Origin: Parietaria judaica
Taxonomy: Eukaryota > Streptophyta > Magnoliopsida > Rosales > Urticaceae
Direction: 5' to 3'
Assembly: GCA_954871525.1 (NCBI GenBank)
Contig: OX940870.1
Coordinates: 32,416,555-32,480,554 of the forward strand
DNA length: 64,000 nucleotides
Numbering within the stretch: the stretch's first letter is position 1; each line of letters starts with the position of its first letter. Made by a program: the position numbers and the translations under genes. Positions 12,629 to 24,053 of this stretch are shown piece after piece. The notes under the pieces are model-generated. The model saw only the letters and a program-made list of their open reading frames with translations, was not told the origin of the DNA and did not search any database.

Positions 12629-14243
12629 TGTCACAGGGTCAATTTTGTACATGAACTTTTGACCTTGTGCGGCGCCGTGTACACTCAAACACGACTAGCC
12701 TTCCCGTGTAAACCAACTCTCGGATGCAAACCTTGACTAAGCTCTCTACGAATTTCAACTAAGCAAGTAAAGTATCACACCACGACACAAGCTTACGGGG
12801 GCACACCTCAACCTTTCTTTTATTAAAAGGATAGACTCAGGTACGCTAACGTCGTTCCCTAAGTCTCACTCACAAAAGCTCTTGCAAAGCACAACTCTCT
12901 CTAACCTAAACTCACATATGGTTTCACACGTTTAACATAGCCATATTCAGCCCTATTTATAGAAAACAAAGGGAAATCCTAATCAGGGCCGGCCTAAACT
13001 CAACGGGGGCCCTAGGCGAAACCATTTTTTTGGGCCCGCATAAGACGAACTATTAACAAATTATTATAATTATATGTTAAGTTTTAGATCTAATCTAGAT
13101 ATAAAATTTAAGGTTTTTTTTTTAAATCTATATAAATGACAAGTAGGAAAATAAAGATTAATGCTAATTACGTCTTCCTTTTTTTTTACAGTAAATGATA
13201 GTATGCAATCTTTAAATAAAATAGTAAAATGTGATTCTTTTTAGTTAAGGTAGATGTTATATCAGGTATGCAATTATTTGTTATAATTTGATTTTTAATA
13301 ATTCACTTTTTATTTTTATTTTGAGGCAGCGGTGGTGGTGACGATATATCAAGGACACAGATATAATCTTTATATCATAATTCATGTAACATATTAATAT
13401 CTTAGTAATAGTAGATAGTAATATATTTTGGGAAGAGAAAAAATAATCTAAGGAGCTAATGGTGGGCCACTTTCTCATAATAGCTATCCTAATTAAAATC
13501 AACAATAAATAAAAAAACAATCAAAACGTAACAGGAAGAAAAAGTGGGCCCCAATTTTTATTATATCAATGCAATTAATATTTTAAGTTTTCATCTTCTT
13601 CTTCTTTGAAAAACTTTATCTTACAAAAACACAACTCCTCGCCTCCTCCCTAGGCCATGACGACCGTCTTTCATGGCAACTTCCGGTGACCAACGAACGA
13701 AGATGGGGCCTCTAGAGTCGGGGGCCCAAGGCGGCTGCCTCGCACGTCTTGCATGAGGGCCGGGCCAGATCCTAATCCTAATCGAATTCTAAGTCCTAGG
13801 CCTAATCCTATCTTTAAACGCGTTATCCTTGAAGATTGCCCAAAATCTTCGCGAATCCTTGGTGCCAAAGCTTCGGTCTTCCGCGTGGGTGACGCTCACT
13901 GTTTTTTTTGTGGGTGACGCTCGTTGTCTCCGCGCGGGTGACGCTGCCTAACCGCGCACCACTTCCCTTGCCCGAATGCGCTTGTTTGCTGCCCCGACTG
14001 TCCGCGTGCGAACTCGCTGCCCGTGCCCCTCGCGGACACGCTGCCCGTGCTTGCTGCGTGCTCTCTCACATGTTCCCGTGCGTTGGGCCGCTGCCCCATG
14101 CCACACGTGCTCAGTCCACCACCTAGGCCAAGTCTTTCCTTGTGCCTTGCCACTCGTTAGGCCTAACGCCTCGGGAGGCTTGTTAGGCCTCATTCCCGTG
14201 CTTCCCCGGGCACGGACCTCTCTAGGGATTTTAGGGTGTGACA
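12629..14243 (-). mobile_element. solo LTR of an LTR retrotransposon, interrupted by a hAT MITE
   Basis: On the - strand it begins TGTCACACCCTAAAATCC (from 14243) and ends ACCCTGTGACA (to 12629), the usual TG...CA termini. It is flanked by the 5-bp duplication AAGGG at 12624-12628 and 14244-14248. A TATA box (TATAAATAGG on the - strand, about 12954-12963) and an AATAAA-like signal closer to 12825 are in the right order for an LTR promoter and poly(A) site on that strand. No internal coding region or second LTR is present, so the body was probably lost by LTR-LTR recombination. Removing the nested 785-bp element and its duplicated 8 bp leaves an LTR of about 822 bp. GC-rich frames at 13896-14299 are part of the LTR, not genes. 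Confidence 0.85.
12984..13768. mobile_element. hAT-type element (CAGGGCCGG ends) nested in the solo LTR
   Basis: Left end CAGGGCCGG and right end CCGGGCCAG are imperfect inverted repeats. Flanks ATCCTAAT at 12976-12983 and 13769-13776 form a perfect 8-bp duplication. The inside is AT-rich with GGGGGCCC-like motifs near both ends (about 13005 and 13720). It inserted after the LTR did. Same end family as 35758-36108 and 55797-56365. Confidence 0.8.
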
Positions 14244-14248
14244 AAGGG

Positions 14249-14579
14249 TTTAAATATAGTTACTTTTTTTGGATAAACTTCTCACCGACGAATTTTTAAG
14301 AAGGTATAAGTTACAATTGTAATTTTAATATATATAAGTTGCAATTGTGATTTATATTAAAATAAGAGTTATAATTACAATTTGATATCAGATATATCTA
14401 ATCATTATGAGAACGAGACCTACGCATATATTAATTTTATTTTCTCCAAATTTCTAAGTTTTTTTCTATCATTTTCTCTCTTTTATTCTTCTTCGTTTTT
14501 CTTTATTTTTTAGTTTTCATTGTTTGTAAAGGTGAACCTATACTGCAAAAAAAGTTACCGGCAAATCAAAATTTGATGT
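14249..14579. other. AT-rich spacer
   Basis: Short repeats of GTTACAATTGTAATTT-like sequence occur at 14309-14380. No gene seen. Confidence 0.4.
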
Positions 14580-14607
14580 ATACCTCGGACAACTTGTGTG
14601 AGGTTAT

Positions 14608-15313
14608 GTTAGACCTGGTTCGACTCAGTGTCGTAGAGCGACCAAGACAGCAAGACCTAGTCGATCAGGTCAGGAGGACCTGGTTGCAGACAACCAAGTC
14701 GCAGACAGGCTAGTCAAGGTTTTGGCAGTAGCCACGCCGACCAAGAACCAGACATCCAATTTTAGGAGGAACCAAACATCTTTGCGGGCAGGGGCTAGAG
14801 ACTAGGAAGTCGGATGTATGAGGTTAACTCGACCTGGAACAACTAGTTGAGTCAAGGAGCGATTAGGAAAGCAAGACTAAGCCGACCAAGTTAGGAGGAG
14901 TAGGTCGCGACCAGTATGAAGGTGGATGCAACAAGCACATGTCGACCAGGGCACGGTGACGACCTCGTTTAGGACAGCAGGTCAGGATAAGCAAGTCAAG
15001 ACAAACAGAACCATGTTGCTTGGTTCAGAAGTCTATGAAGGCAGCGAGATTTTAGAATTAGACGTGAGAGAATGTCTATATATGTGTGGACATATACGTT
15101 AGGGAAGTTGTTCTTTAATTTTACGGATTTAATTGATTTGCTTGTATAGTATAAATAGGGATATATTCTTTCTGAATAAAAATGATTATCTTTCTCCTAC
15201 GACAACATTCAATACATAAAATGTTATCCCCAAATCTCGTTGCTTTCTCTATTTGTTCTTTGTGTGTTCTTGAGTGCTAAGATTGAAAGGTCTAATTTAG
15301 AACCAACAATAGG
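14608..15313 (+). mobile_element. LTR-like remnant
   Basis: Begins TGTTAGACCTGG and ends AGAACCAACA, giving short TGTT...AACA inverted ends. It has an LTR-style promoter (TATAAATAGGG at about 15152-15162) followed by AATAAAAA (about 15175-15182). The first part is internally duplicated: segments starting near 14601 and 14820 share the pattern TGAGGTTA...GACCTGG...GAGCGA. I found no TSD and no primer-binding site after it, so this is a fragment or decayed solo LTR; the borders are tentative. Confidence 0.4.
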
Positions 15314-15537
15314 AATTAGTCGGGGTTTTAAAAAATTTGGATCACATATTGATTACAATTTGCACATGTAAAGTTGGAGTTAAAGCTTTGAATTTATTGT
15401 ACTTGTAAGCTCTAAAAATGATTATTCCCTAATAAGCTAAGACGAGACCTTTTCAACCATGCACGGAAACACAAGATCCATATGTGTCAAATAAGAATTT
15501 TCAAGTAATTGAATCTCTCTTTATGTTAATATTAACT
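15314..15537. other. AT-rich spacer
   Basis: No gene or bounded element recognised. Confidence 0.4.
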
Positions 15538-15554
15538 TTATCACCAGACTCTTT

Positions 15555-16060
15555 TTTTTTTTAATGTGGTGACACTATCGGCCAATGTAACAATGCACTC
15601 TCGCATGACTTAGATATACTCAGTGTAAGAACATGTGGCACTAATGACCAAGTTTACAGTTATGTAAATGGTTAAGGGGCACTCATTTGAGTCCCATTTA
15701 GAGCTGCAGTTGACGACGGATGAACGCCAATCGCGACGCATCGCGACGTTTTCGGGGAATCGCGACGCATCGCGATTCGGAGGATGAAATCGCGATCAAT
15801 CGCGAATGTGGGGCATCGTGGCGACGTGATGCCTCTCCCTCTCTCTCCGTCTCACAGTCTTTCTCTCTCTCAACTCCATCGCGATGCATCGCGACGTGCA
15901 CCATCGCGACGCATCGCGACGTGCACTTTGGCGATCTCCGACGATTTCACCGCGACGGGTCGCGACGCCGTGAAATTCAGCTCTAGTCCCATGAGAGTTT
16001 GAACCCATGACCTCTTGGATAGAGGAGTCGTGGAGTTACCACTATGCCAAACAAGCTTGG
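15555..16060 (-). mobile_element. tRNA-derived SINE with poly(A) and 17-bp TSD, interrupted by a hAT MITE
   Basis: The 17-mer TTATCACCAGACTCTTT occurs at 15538-15554 and 16061-16077. Just inside the left copy is a poly(T), that is, a poly(A) tail on the - strand. Just inside the right copy, on the - strand, are an A box TAGTGGTAACTCC (16032-16044) and a B box GGGTTCAAACTC (15995-16006), the internal RNA polymerase III promoter of tRNA-type SINEs. Taking out the nested 287-bp element and its 8-bp duplication leaves about 211 bp, a normal plant SINE length. No protein is expected. The last few TSD bases merge with the T run, so the left edge is uncertain by some bases. Confidence 0.85.
15699..15985. 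mobile_element. hAT-type MITE (TAGAGCTG ends) nested in the SINE
   Basis: Ends TAGAGCTG and CAGCTCTA are inverted repeats. Flanks GTCCCATT (15691-15698) and GTCCCATG (15986-15993) match at 7 of 8 positions. The inside is packed with ATCGCGACGCATCGCGACG-like repeats in both halves, separated by a CT-rich stretch (about 15833-15878). Such clustered short repeats near the ends are typical of hAT transposase-binding regions. Open frames of up to 88 codons across this element are products of the repeats. Confidence 0.75.
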
Positions 16061-16258
16061 TTATCACCAGACTCTTTAATCTTCTATATTATTACAAGAT
16101 CATATATGTAACAACTATTAATGTCACACTCTTCTTCGCTACGTTTAGTTGTTTGCCTTCAACAAAGGGCGGATTCAAAAGAGTAATTTGAACGGAACGC
16201 TTGGTTATTGAGGAGCCAAACTCTAATAATTTCTAAGTATAGCCATACATGCAATGAC

Positions 16259-16823
16259 TAGGGGTGGAAGTTCGGGTTGCGTTTCGTGTTCGTGCCGGGT
16301 CTTAATCGTTTTTTACTTATTTTATCTAGACCCAGACCCGCCCCATTTATTAATCGTGTCAGAAGACGAAACCCAGACCCGCCCCATTTAAATAACGTGT
16401 TTATCGTGTCTACCCGTTTAACCCAATTAATAGATTCATGTATTTATAAATGATAAATTAATTCAATTTATACTTATTTAACTTAATTTATTTAACTATA
16501 TTATCAAAGATTTTACAATTTTAGTAACAAATTTTTATGTTCATCAGTTGTAAGACGTAATTAATCAAATAAAAACATAAATTTCATATATTATAAGTAT
16601 CAAAACACTTAATAACATATATAGAATGCATAAAATGTTACTTTTCACTCTTTAATCGTGTCTAATTGGGTCTCATCGTGTTATCGTGTTCGTGTCGTAT
16701 TTACCCGTTATTTAATCGTGTTCTACACGGTTGGACCCAGATCCATTTATGGTAAATCCAGGCCCGTTTGAATCGTGTCGTAAGCGTTTCGAGTTTCGTG
16801 TCCGGCCCCAGATTGCTATCCTA
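16259..16823. mobile_element. hAT-type element (TAGGGGTGGAA end)
   Basis: Perfect 8-bp duplication GCAATGAC at 16251-16258 and 16824-16831. The left end is TAGGGGTGGAA and the right end is ATAGC-rich, closing in CCTA, so the inverted repeat is short and imperfect. Subterminal regions carry repeated ACCCAGACCCG and ATCGTGT motifs. It has the same general end type as 10824-11407 but its sequence is different. Non-coding. Confidence 0.8.
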
Positions 16824-16831
16824 GCAATGAC

Positions 16832-17588
16832 GCATACATTTTCAAATAATTTTTATATATATATATATATAATTATTATTGTTATTACTATTATTGCAAA
16901 TCATCAATCCAGAAAAAAAGTCCTCCACACACAACTCCTTAAAATCGAGAATAAACAAATTCTTGTAATGAATGCTTATATTTTTTGATAAGAATTAATC
17001 AAATTCTGATACAAACATTCAAAACATTCAATACATGAACAGTGATTCGATAAATAAAATCAATACAACACTTGTTGATAAACGCTTGCATGCCAATATC
17101 CCAACACGACCCTTTTAATTTAACTTTTATAATCAATGGAAACACTTGAGATTGCGAGTAATTGAGTCTAAGATCTGTGATAAAATGACAAACACAATTA
17201 AAAAAAATATTGATTTCCAATATATGTAACGGTCTACGGACTACGGAGCAAATATTTATGAAATCAAATTGACATTTGATCTCAAAACTACACACGTTCA
17301 ATAATACATACATGCCTATTGTAAAAAAAAAATAAAAAAATACATACATGACTTGATTAACGAGTGTGGTCGTTTTTTCAAGCCCCTCATAAATGGCTTT
17401 CTTTGAAGCAATTATTAAAGAAGATATAATGATTAATGAGCCTTAATTTGAAAAGACTACAGGTCATGAGTGGCTACTACTAGCTACAAAGAGGTGACTT
17501 AATAATTAATTAGCTGCATTTCTCTGTTATTTTATAATCTGAAATAATTGCGAGACTCTCTCTGTTTAATTAATGTACTTCTCTACTT
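16832..17588. other. AT-rich intergenic DNA
   Basis: No gene recognised. A 116-codon open frame on the - strand (16999-17349) has no domain-like features. Confidence 0.45.
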
Positions 17589-17591
17589 TCA

Positions 17592-18054
17592 GAGCCTGTT
17601 TGGTAGTGTTCTCGTTTTGTTTTCGTTTTTCATAAATTGATTTGTGAGTATTAATTTTAAAAACTGATTTTTCTTCATTTTTAAAATTGCATTTGGTAAG
17701 CAGTATTTTCTTAAAAAGTAAAAACATAAAATTTGTTTGGTGATTAGTGTTTTAAAAAATATGTTTAATAACATATTAGGCTAATCTATAAACATGTAAT
17801 CATAAAATGTAAACATATAATTGTATAAACAATATCATCTAGTCTAGAAACGTGAGCAGAGCCAATTTTGAGAATGACAAAAACAATTTTTTTTTCCTTT
17901 TCAAAAGTACCTCATTTATACACTATAAGACAAAATCTTCTCCAACAATAAATCAATAATAATTTTACTCCAAACTAGTTTTCATTTTCATTTGGCACTG
18001 TATAACGGGAAGAAAAGGCAAAAATGATTTCAAAAAAGTCTACCAAATAGGCTC
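17592..18054. mobile_element. Harbinger/Tourist-like MITE
   Basis: Left end GAGCCTGTTTGGTAG and right end CTACCAAATAGGCTC are inverted repeats with one mismatch in 15. TCA flanks both sides (17589-17591 and 18055-18057), a 3-bp target duplication close to the usual TWA. The inside is AT-rich and non-coding. Confidence 0.8.
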
Positions 18055-18057
18055 TCA

Positions 18058-20058
18058 AACTCTAGTACGTACGTCAAATAATTAAATATTGTCAATATTA
18101 ATAAATAACTAATATACAGAATCAGAAATTCTTAAGGAACTCCGCCATTAATTTAATTATTAATACGTATTGGAAATCACGTATGCATGAACACAATGCG
18201 TAGAACTTGCCATGACGACCACGAAAGCATGCACGTAGAATATAATAACGAAGCTTTATCCTTATAAGTTCATAACATTTTATTTCTATTAAGCTATTGT
18301 CATTTGTCAGTACATCAAATTTATTTTCATTAATTTTGTTTTATTTAAAGAGCACATTATAAAAGTGGCTAATAGTGTAACAATATACTATGACTTGATT
18401 AATTAAGAAATAAAAATAATATTATGGCTCTATGGATATGGAGTATGGACCCAATTAATTTGGAGTACATATGTAGATCGATAAATAGGTCTTTATAAAC
18501 TGCATAATGTGCTAAAAAAGTATTTGACCGAAACTGGTCAGTTTTGCACAGATTGAATGATAAACTACTGTCCACTTAGACTCATGCTGTGCCAAAACAA
18601 TAAATGAGAAAACGTCTGAAATTGGGTTTGATCCACCGAGTGAAAAAAAAAAAAAAAACCTATATGCCACGTACACACAGTAGATTATTCTAGTCAAATT
18701 ATTATTATTTCATTACTGTAATAGTTTGATTACTTACTGCCATGATTAATAACGTTTTTTCTTTGTTATCATACGTTTGGCGAATTAAGTCCATGCAGTA
18801 AAATATAATATATATTCTCTGAAACGCATGAAACAAGCTAACATGTCCCACACTCTCTTAAATTATGTGTATCCTAATGTCTTGAGTGGGCCAATTAAGT
18901 TTTTGGAGAACCCATTTGATAGTTATTTATATTGGCGGCATAAGTATTCTCAAACTTTAAAAATCACGGTGAAAGTTTTTCAAGTATCAAAAATCATTAT
19001 TTGTAAGTAACTAATTTTATCTGTTAACAGGCTTTCGTCAAATGTCACGTGAAAGGCTTAGATGCCTCCATCAATGTCATAAACCTACCCGAGCGAGCGC
19101 GCCCTAATTTATGTGACATTTGACGGGAGTTTGACAACATTTTTTTTTGACACTTTCAGAATATTTAAAATATATCGTAAATTAAATTCACTTAATTTAG
19201 AGGTACTTATGTTGCAAACATCTCTTTTTTTTTTTTATAAACTAGCTGCAACTATTAAATAAATGTGACCCATTATTTGTCACACACACATAGTGAAGTG
19301 AAACTATTCAAATATGTAATAAAATAATAACAATAATCACAAAAAGTCACAAACACTTTTCTCTAAATGAATTGATTTATCACATCAACCAAGAACACTT
19401 GAGCTAACAGAACTCTTCAGTTCCAGATCTGGTTTATTAATAATTGAGATCACAGAAGTCTTTTTGACTATTTGGAGATAATTCCTTTTGCAAAAGAGAG
19501 AGTCCCTGAAAAAGTTAAGGAGAGAAGTGGGATTTAGCCCATTTTGAAAAGGGATTATATTAATAATAGCCTTATAGCCTTTTTGAGGTATATATATATG
19601 TATAGTTATAATTAGAAGAGACAATGAGAGTCAAGAATGGTAAACTATTGGCCCCTTAAAAAGGGTTTGGTTTGTTATGTGTCAACTTCAGTTGGTTAAT
19701 TGAAAAATCCAACAATAAAATAAAAAAACCCAAAACCCCACTAAAACCCTAGTTAGGGAAACACAATAAGAGAGGATCTAAATCATATGATGGCCTTTTA
19801 TTTAACTTATAATTAAACAATTAATGTCTCCGACAAGAGCTGTTGTGTCAAAGTTCTTCATTGTTTCACTGTTTTATTTATTTTTTTATTCATGGACTTG
19901 AAAAGAAAGGAGTTGTAGCCCTGCACAAGCTCAAGCTAGAACACATCACATTAAGAGTCTTTCTTGTCAATTTGTAGAGAGACAGCCTAAGACCAATGAA
20001 TAGAGAGAGAAAGTGAAGTGAAGCCTCTCTCTCTCTCTATCTCTATCTCTAGAGCTCA
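18058..20058. other. gene-free region upstream of the MYB gene
   Basis: AT-rich with a (CT)n run near 20027-20052. Segment 18926-19215 has the style of a decayed Mutator-like MITE (GGCGGCATAAGTATTCTCAAACTTT near the start; GTGACATTTGACG facing CGTCAAATGTCAC inside), but borders could not be fixed. Confidence 0.4.
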
Positions 20059-20128
20059 CACGTGCGAGTGGTGTGGGATTTTTTGTCAAAAGAAGAGAGG
20101 AAATAATGGACTAACTCGTTATATAAAA
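20059..20128 (+). promoter_or_regulatory. likely core promoter of the MYB gene
   Basis: TATATAAAA at 20120-20128 is a good TATA box about 185 bases before the chosen start codon, predicting transcription start near 20150-20160. A G-box core CACGTG lies at 20059-20064. The start point is inferred from usual plant TATA spacing. Confidence 0.55.
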
Positions 20129-20254
20129 GTCCCATGTCAGTCAGGGTTGTTAACTACTTAAAGTCTCTCTCTTTCTTTTATAATTGTTTTAAAGTTCCAA
20201 TCTTTCTTCTTCTTCTTCTCATTCCCGCACTTCCTTTCTCCTCCTTTCGCGGCC

Positions 20255-20406
20255 ATGGACGTGACCTCGTAACAGTAGTTCCCTCGTGTCAGACAGAGCA
20301 GGAAATGAAGGCATGGCCAACAATTGTAGTAGATATAACGACACCAAAACCGCAACAGATCATCATCATCACCATCAAGGACGAGGTCTCATCTCCATGG
20401 GAATGA
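20255..20406 (+). promoter_or_regulatory. two upstream ORFs in the MYB leader
   Basis: The first AUG of the predicted leader is at 20255 in a strong context (GGCCATGG) and opens a 5-codon ORF ending at 20272. The second, at 20305, opens a 33-codon ORF ending at 20406; it starts 8 bases before the main AUG (20313) in another frame and overlaps it. Both would tend to reduce or gate translation of the MYB protein. Seen directly as sequence; the regulatory effect is inference. Confidence 0.5.
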
Positions 20407-22546
20407 TGGCGAATAATTACCAGGAAACCAGCTCGCCGTACCTGGCCAAGTGCTCGGACGCCGAGGGCCCGAGGAGGGCGTTCTGGGGATTTCCCGTGGT
20501 GGAGAGCAGCGGGAGCGAAGCCGGTGCAGTGGAGGCGAGCAGCGAAGGGGGGTTGGCGAAGGATCATAGCGGTGCGAAGGAGATGGCGACGGATCAGAGC
20601 AGCAGTGGTCAGTCCAAGCTCTGCGCGAGAGGCCATTGGAGACCGGCTGAGGACTCGAAGCTCAAAGAGCTCGTCGCTCTCTACGGCCCTCAGAACTGGA
20701 ATCTCATCGCCGAGAAGCTCGAAGGAAGATCAGGTATATATGTTAAATACTTGAGCTTGTTTATTATAAGTATAATATAATATAAGATACTTTAACTTAC
20801 AATTTAGTAGCAAATAACTCACTCCGTATAAAATAATATTTACATGTCATACACCAAAATTACATTAAAATCCATGCTAAATATTTTTTTTAACATAATA
20901 ACGCTCTTCCTTTTGAATTTTATTTTCAAAAATATGAAAAATGATTAGATTTTGTAAGAAAATATTTTTGCAATTTATTTTCATTTCTGCAAATGTAAGT
21001 TGGATAATTTTTATTTTTATGAACCGGGTGTTGTTTGGTTAACATATTTTGTTCTCTCCGATCAGGCAAGAGTTGCAGGCTGAGATGGTTTAACCAGCTG
21101 GACCCGAGGATAAACCGGCGGGCGTTCACCGAGGAAGAGGAGGAGCGGCTGATGCAGGCCCACAGAATCTACGGCAACAAGTGGGCGATGATCGCGAGGC
21201 TCTTCCCGGGGCGGACCGACAATGCCGTGAAGAACCACTGGCACGTGATCATGGCCAGGAAGTACCGGGAGCAGTCGAGCGCTTACCGGCGGAAGCTCAG
21301 CCAGACCATCTACAGGAGGATGGAGCATCATGAAAGCTTGGTTGGAGAGCCGACCATGGGTTCCTCGGATCAACCATGCTTCGGCTATGGAGGCTACAAT
21401 GGAGGAGTTGGTCATCATGGGGTTTCGTTTGCCCTAAATTGCTCGCCCCACATGCCTATTGATCAGCCAATGCCAAGCACTGCATTATTCTGTGCTCAAC
21501 AACAAACAGCCCCGTTTGAGTTCTTCCCTGGTGAGTCTTATAATTAATCATAATTAATTACAGATATTAGCTACATAAGTATCTATAATATACTTATATT
21601 TCGAGCGGCATATTAGTTTATCGCGGATTAAGTACATAATGTTATGATTTCCGATAAACACATTATGCCGCCCCACAATATTATTTTGGATTAGTAATGA
21701 CGTACTTACTTAAATTTTGTGTTGGCATTTTTTTTTTCTTCGCTCGAAGTTTTTTAGTGATGTTTATTATTTTGTTTATCAATAAAATTCTGTACACAAT
21801 TTCAATAAGTTTTTTGACGAAATTCCATTCTCTTGAAAGTGACTCGTATCCTGTCCAAAACAAAGCATGGACATCTAATTTGTTAAATCAATTGATTTTA
21901 TTTTTTTTTCATCCTGAAGTTTAGAAAGAAGCAAAATCATGAAGGTTTGAAACTTCAATGATCAATTGAAAAAATTAAGTTTATGGTACTGCAAAAATGA
22001 AAACATTAAGTGCTTATGTCCCACTTTAACTCTACTATAGTACTTATGCCACACATATCCTCTGTAATTAATACTCCATAAATGTTCTCCCTTATTGTTT
22101 TGAAGCTTTGTTGAATTTAGCGTTTTATGCCGCTACTCATTGGGCAATTCATTGAGTAGTGATTTGATATAAGCTCTTCTCTTTGCCATTGGACCAATTA
22201 ATTGATCATTTGGAACATCCATTTTGCTTCCCTCTATGGATGACTGTTGCTAAATGAAACAACGCAAACTAAACCCCCTTTTTTTGCTACCTTTTTGTAT
22301 TTTTCAGGTGGGTCCAAAAGCAATGACGTGGCAAGTGATATGGTGATATACCAAAGCAGATCTTTGGAAAATATTCCCAATCATAACAACCGAAGAGTTG
22401 GGTTTCATGATCATGATGATGATGATCATGGGAGAAGCTCAAGCAAGCATATGGTTGATCAAGTCTCAGCTGGAGATGATGAGAGCAATATTCCCAACAT
22501 GCAACAACCACAGTTCATAGACTTTCTTGGAGTTGGAGCCACATGA
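20313..22546 (+). CDS. R2R3-MYB transcription factor, MYB52/54/LOF (subgroup 21) type
   Basis: Three exons: 20313-20733, 21066-21530 and 22308-22546. Introns are GT-AG, both in phase 1, and the joined frame is open for 374 residues. R2 (about residues 106-156) starts [12 protein letters not shown] and contains [21 protein letters not shown]3 (about 157-207) has the plant-typical Phe in place of the first Trp (RRAFTEEEE) and ends [18 protein letters not shown]. These repeats match subgroup 21 regulators of lateral organ boundaries and secondary walls; they bind DNA in the nucleus. The N-terminal region has a five-His run (residues 17-21); the C-terminus has an Asp/His-rich stretch and closes [10 protein letters not shown]. 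The first intron sits at the conserved Gly codon of R2. I chose ATG 20313: the in-frame codon at 20286 is GTG, and there is a stop-free but ATG-less stretch before it. An alternative start is Met at 20397-20408. Which Arabidopsis paralogue it matches cannot be decided here. Confidence 0.93.
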
Positions 22547-24045
22547 GAGAAAGAACACCAAATTTAGGACTTATTTAGGACCAAAAACACCCCCACAACA
22601 TATATATTTTATTATTATTATTATTATAAATGTTAATCATCAGAAACGTCCTCTCTGTTGTAGTGTTGTGGTCCAACAAAAGCCAAGGGAACCATTAAGG
22701 GTAAAATTGAAAAGAACAAAAAGAGATGAGAGGCTTTGTTCATGTTTTGGTTTTTCACGACAGCCAAAAGGAAAAATAGATAATTTGATATATATATATA
22801 TATATTATTTTATTTTTATTAATTTTAATTATTCTATTTAAGCTAGTGGATGTCAGTTTTGTCATCATTTTTTTGGGGGGTTCTATGATTAACTAGTAGC
22901 TTCTGTTACATTACATCATATTTTCTCTCTTCCTTTGTTATATATATAAATATGATACTAATTATTAACCATAATTACTGATTTAGATTTCTCGAACCGC
23001 GACTCCGGCGAATTCTAGAGTCGGAAGATCCAATTTTGTACGTGCCCGGAATTCCAAAATCGGAATCGGAGTATCAAGACTAGAAATAAATGATTTATTA
23101 TAAGCTATATATATATATATTGAATGATGAGATAAATAAACAAAGACAGAAATAATAATGGGAAGTGTTCAGAACACCCTTTTCTCATGGGCCTGCATGC
23201 AGAAGCTCAGGCACAAATTCTGCTAACTGATCAACAAAAACCCACCAGTGTTTACTGTTTACCTCTCTCTCTCTCTCTCTCTCTCTCTACTATGAAAGAA
23301 ACAGTTCAAAACCTTTCCCTATCAGTAGAATCTTACTCAGTGATTCATGCCATTCACATGGGCTTTGTGGGGCTTCTTCTCTCTTCAGTTTGAAAAACTT
23401 CTCTCCAAATAATACCACTTTTCATGGCTTCATTCCAAAAAGCTCCTCAAAACTCCCATCTTTACAATATAATATGTGTATATGTTGTTGAATATTATAT
23501 GCCCTTATAAGTAAGAAACACACTTAAAGCACTTGAAATGTACACTATGACCATTTTAGCTTACATGTTATTTATACACCAAGCTAGCTTTATCAGTTTC
23601 CTTGCTGACTCACTCAGCTGTGAATATTTCAGGAAATATATGTTTTCTTTTGGTAACATTCTCAGACTTTCATTTTTACCGACAGTTAAAATTTAGGGTA
23701 AAAGTTTGTATTTTGTTTCGCATGCTCATCAAACTTTATTGTTGGGATCGATACTCCCTACATGACTTATTTAAGTGTATTTTTATTTATTTTTATTTTT
23801 ATTTTTAATTTGTGGGGCTTTCATCTTACCAAATTTTTAATGAAGGGACTCATTAATTACTTCTTCATACTAGTCTAATAATTTACTATATTGACATTGT
23901 ACGGAAATTAATGACAAATATACAGAGATTAAGTCATGTGATGTGCATATGTTAAATAAAAACTATAAAAATGCACTATCTATTTTTTAAATTATTGAAG
24001 TGTCTCTGAAAAAAAATAAAATTCTGGAGAGTGTAAAATGATGCT
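22547..24045. other. MYB 3' flank and gene-free DNA
   Basis: The MYB 3' UTR probably lies within about 22547-22860. Beyond it are AT runs, a (CT)n microsatellite and a possible repeat fragment at 22990-23080 with GGAATTCC/AATCGGAAT motifs. No further gene seen. Confidence 0.45.
23263..23288. repeat. (CT)n microsatellite
   Basis: About 13 uninterrupted CT units. Confidence 0.9.
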
Positions 24046-24053
24046 CTTTATAC

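Noticed and set aside
13896..14299. Overlapping GC-rich frames of 72-107 codons on both strands
   Set aside because: They lie in the solo LTR and have no domain-like sequence.
15720..16067. Several Arg/Asp-rich frames
   Set aside because: They are translations of the ATCGCGACG repeats in a MITE.
17080..17105. Resemblance to a miR171-type site (GCCAATATC)
   Set aside because: Only nine bases match and no hairpin surrounds it.
20134..20312. Alternative MYB starts at 20134 and 20286
   Set aside because: 20134 is in another frame and probably upstream of the transcription start; 20286 is GTG. ATG 20313 is the first in-frame ATG.
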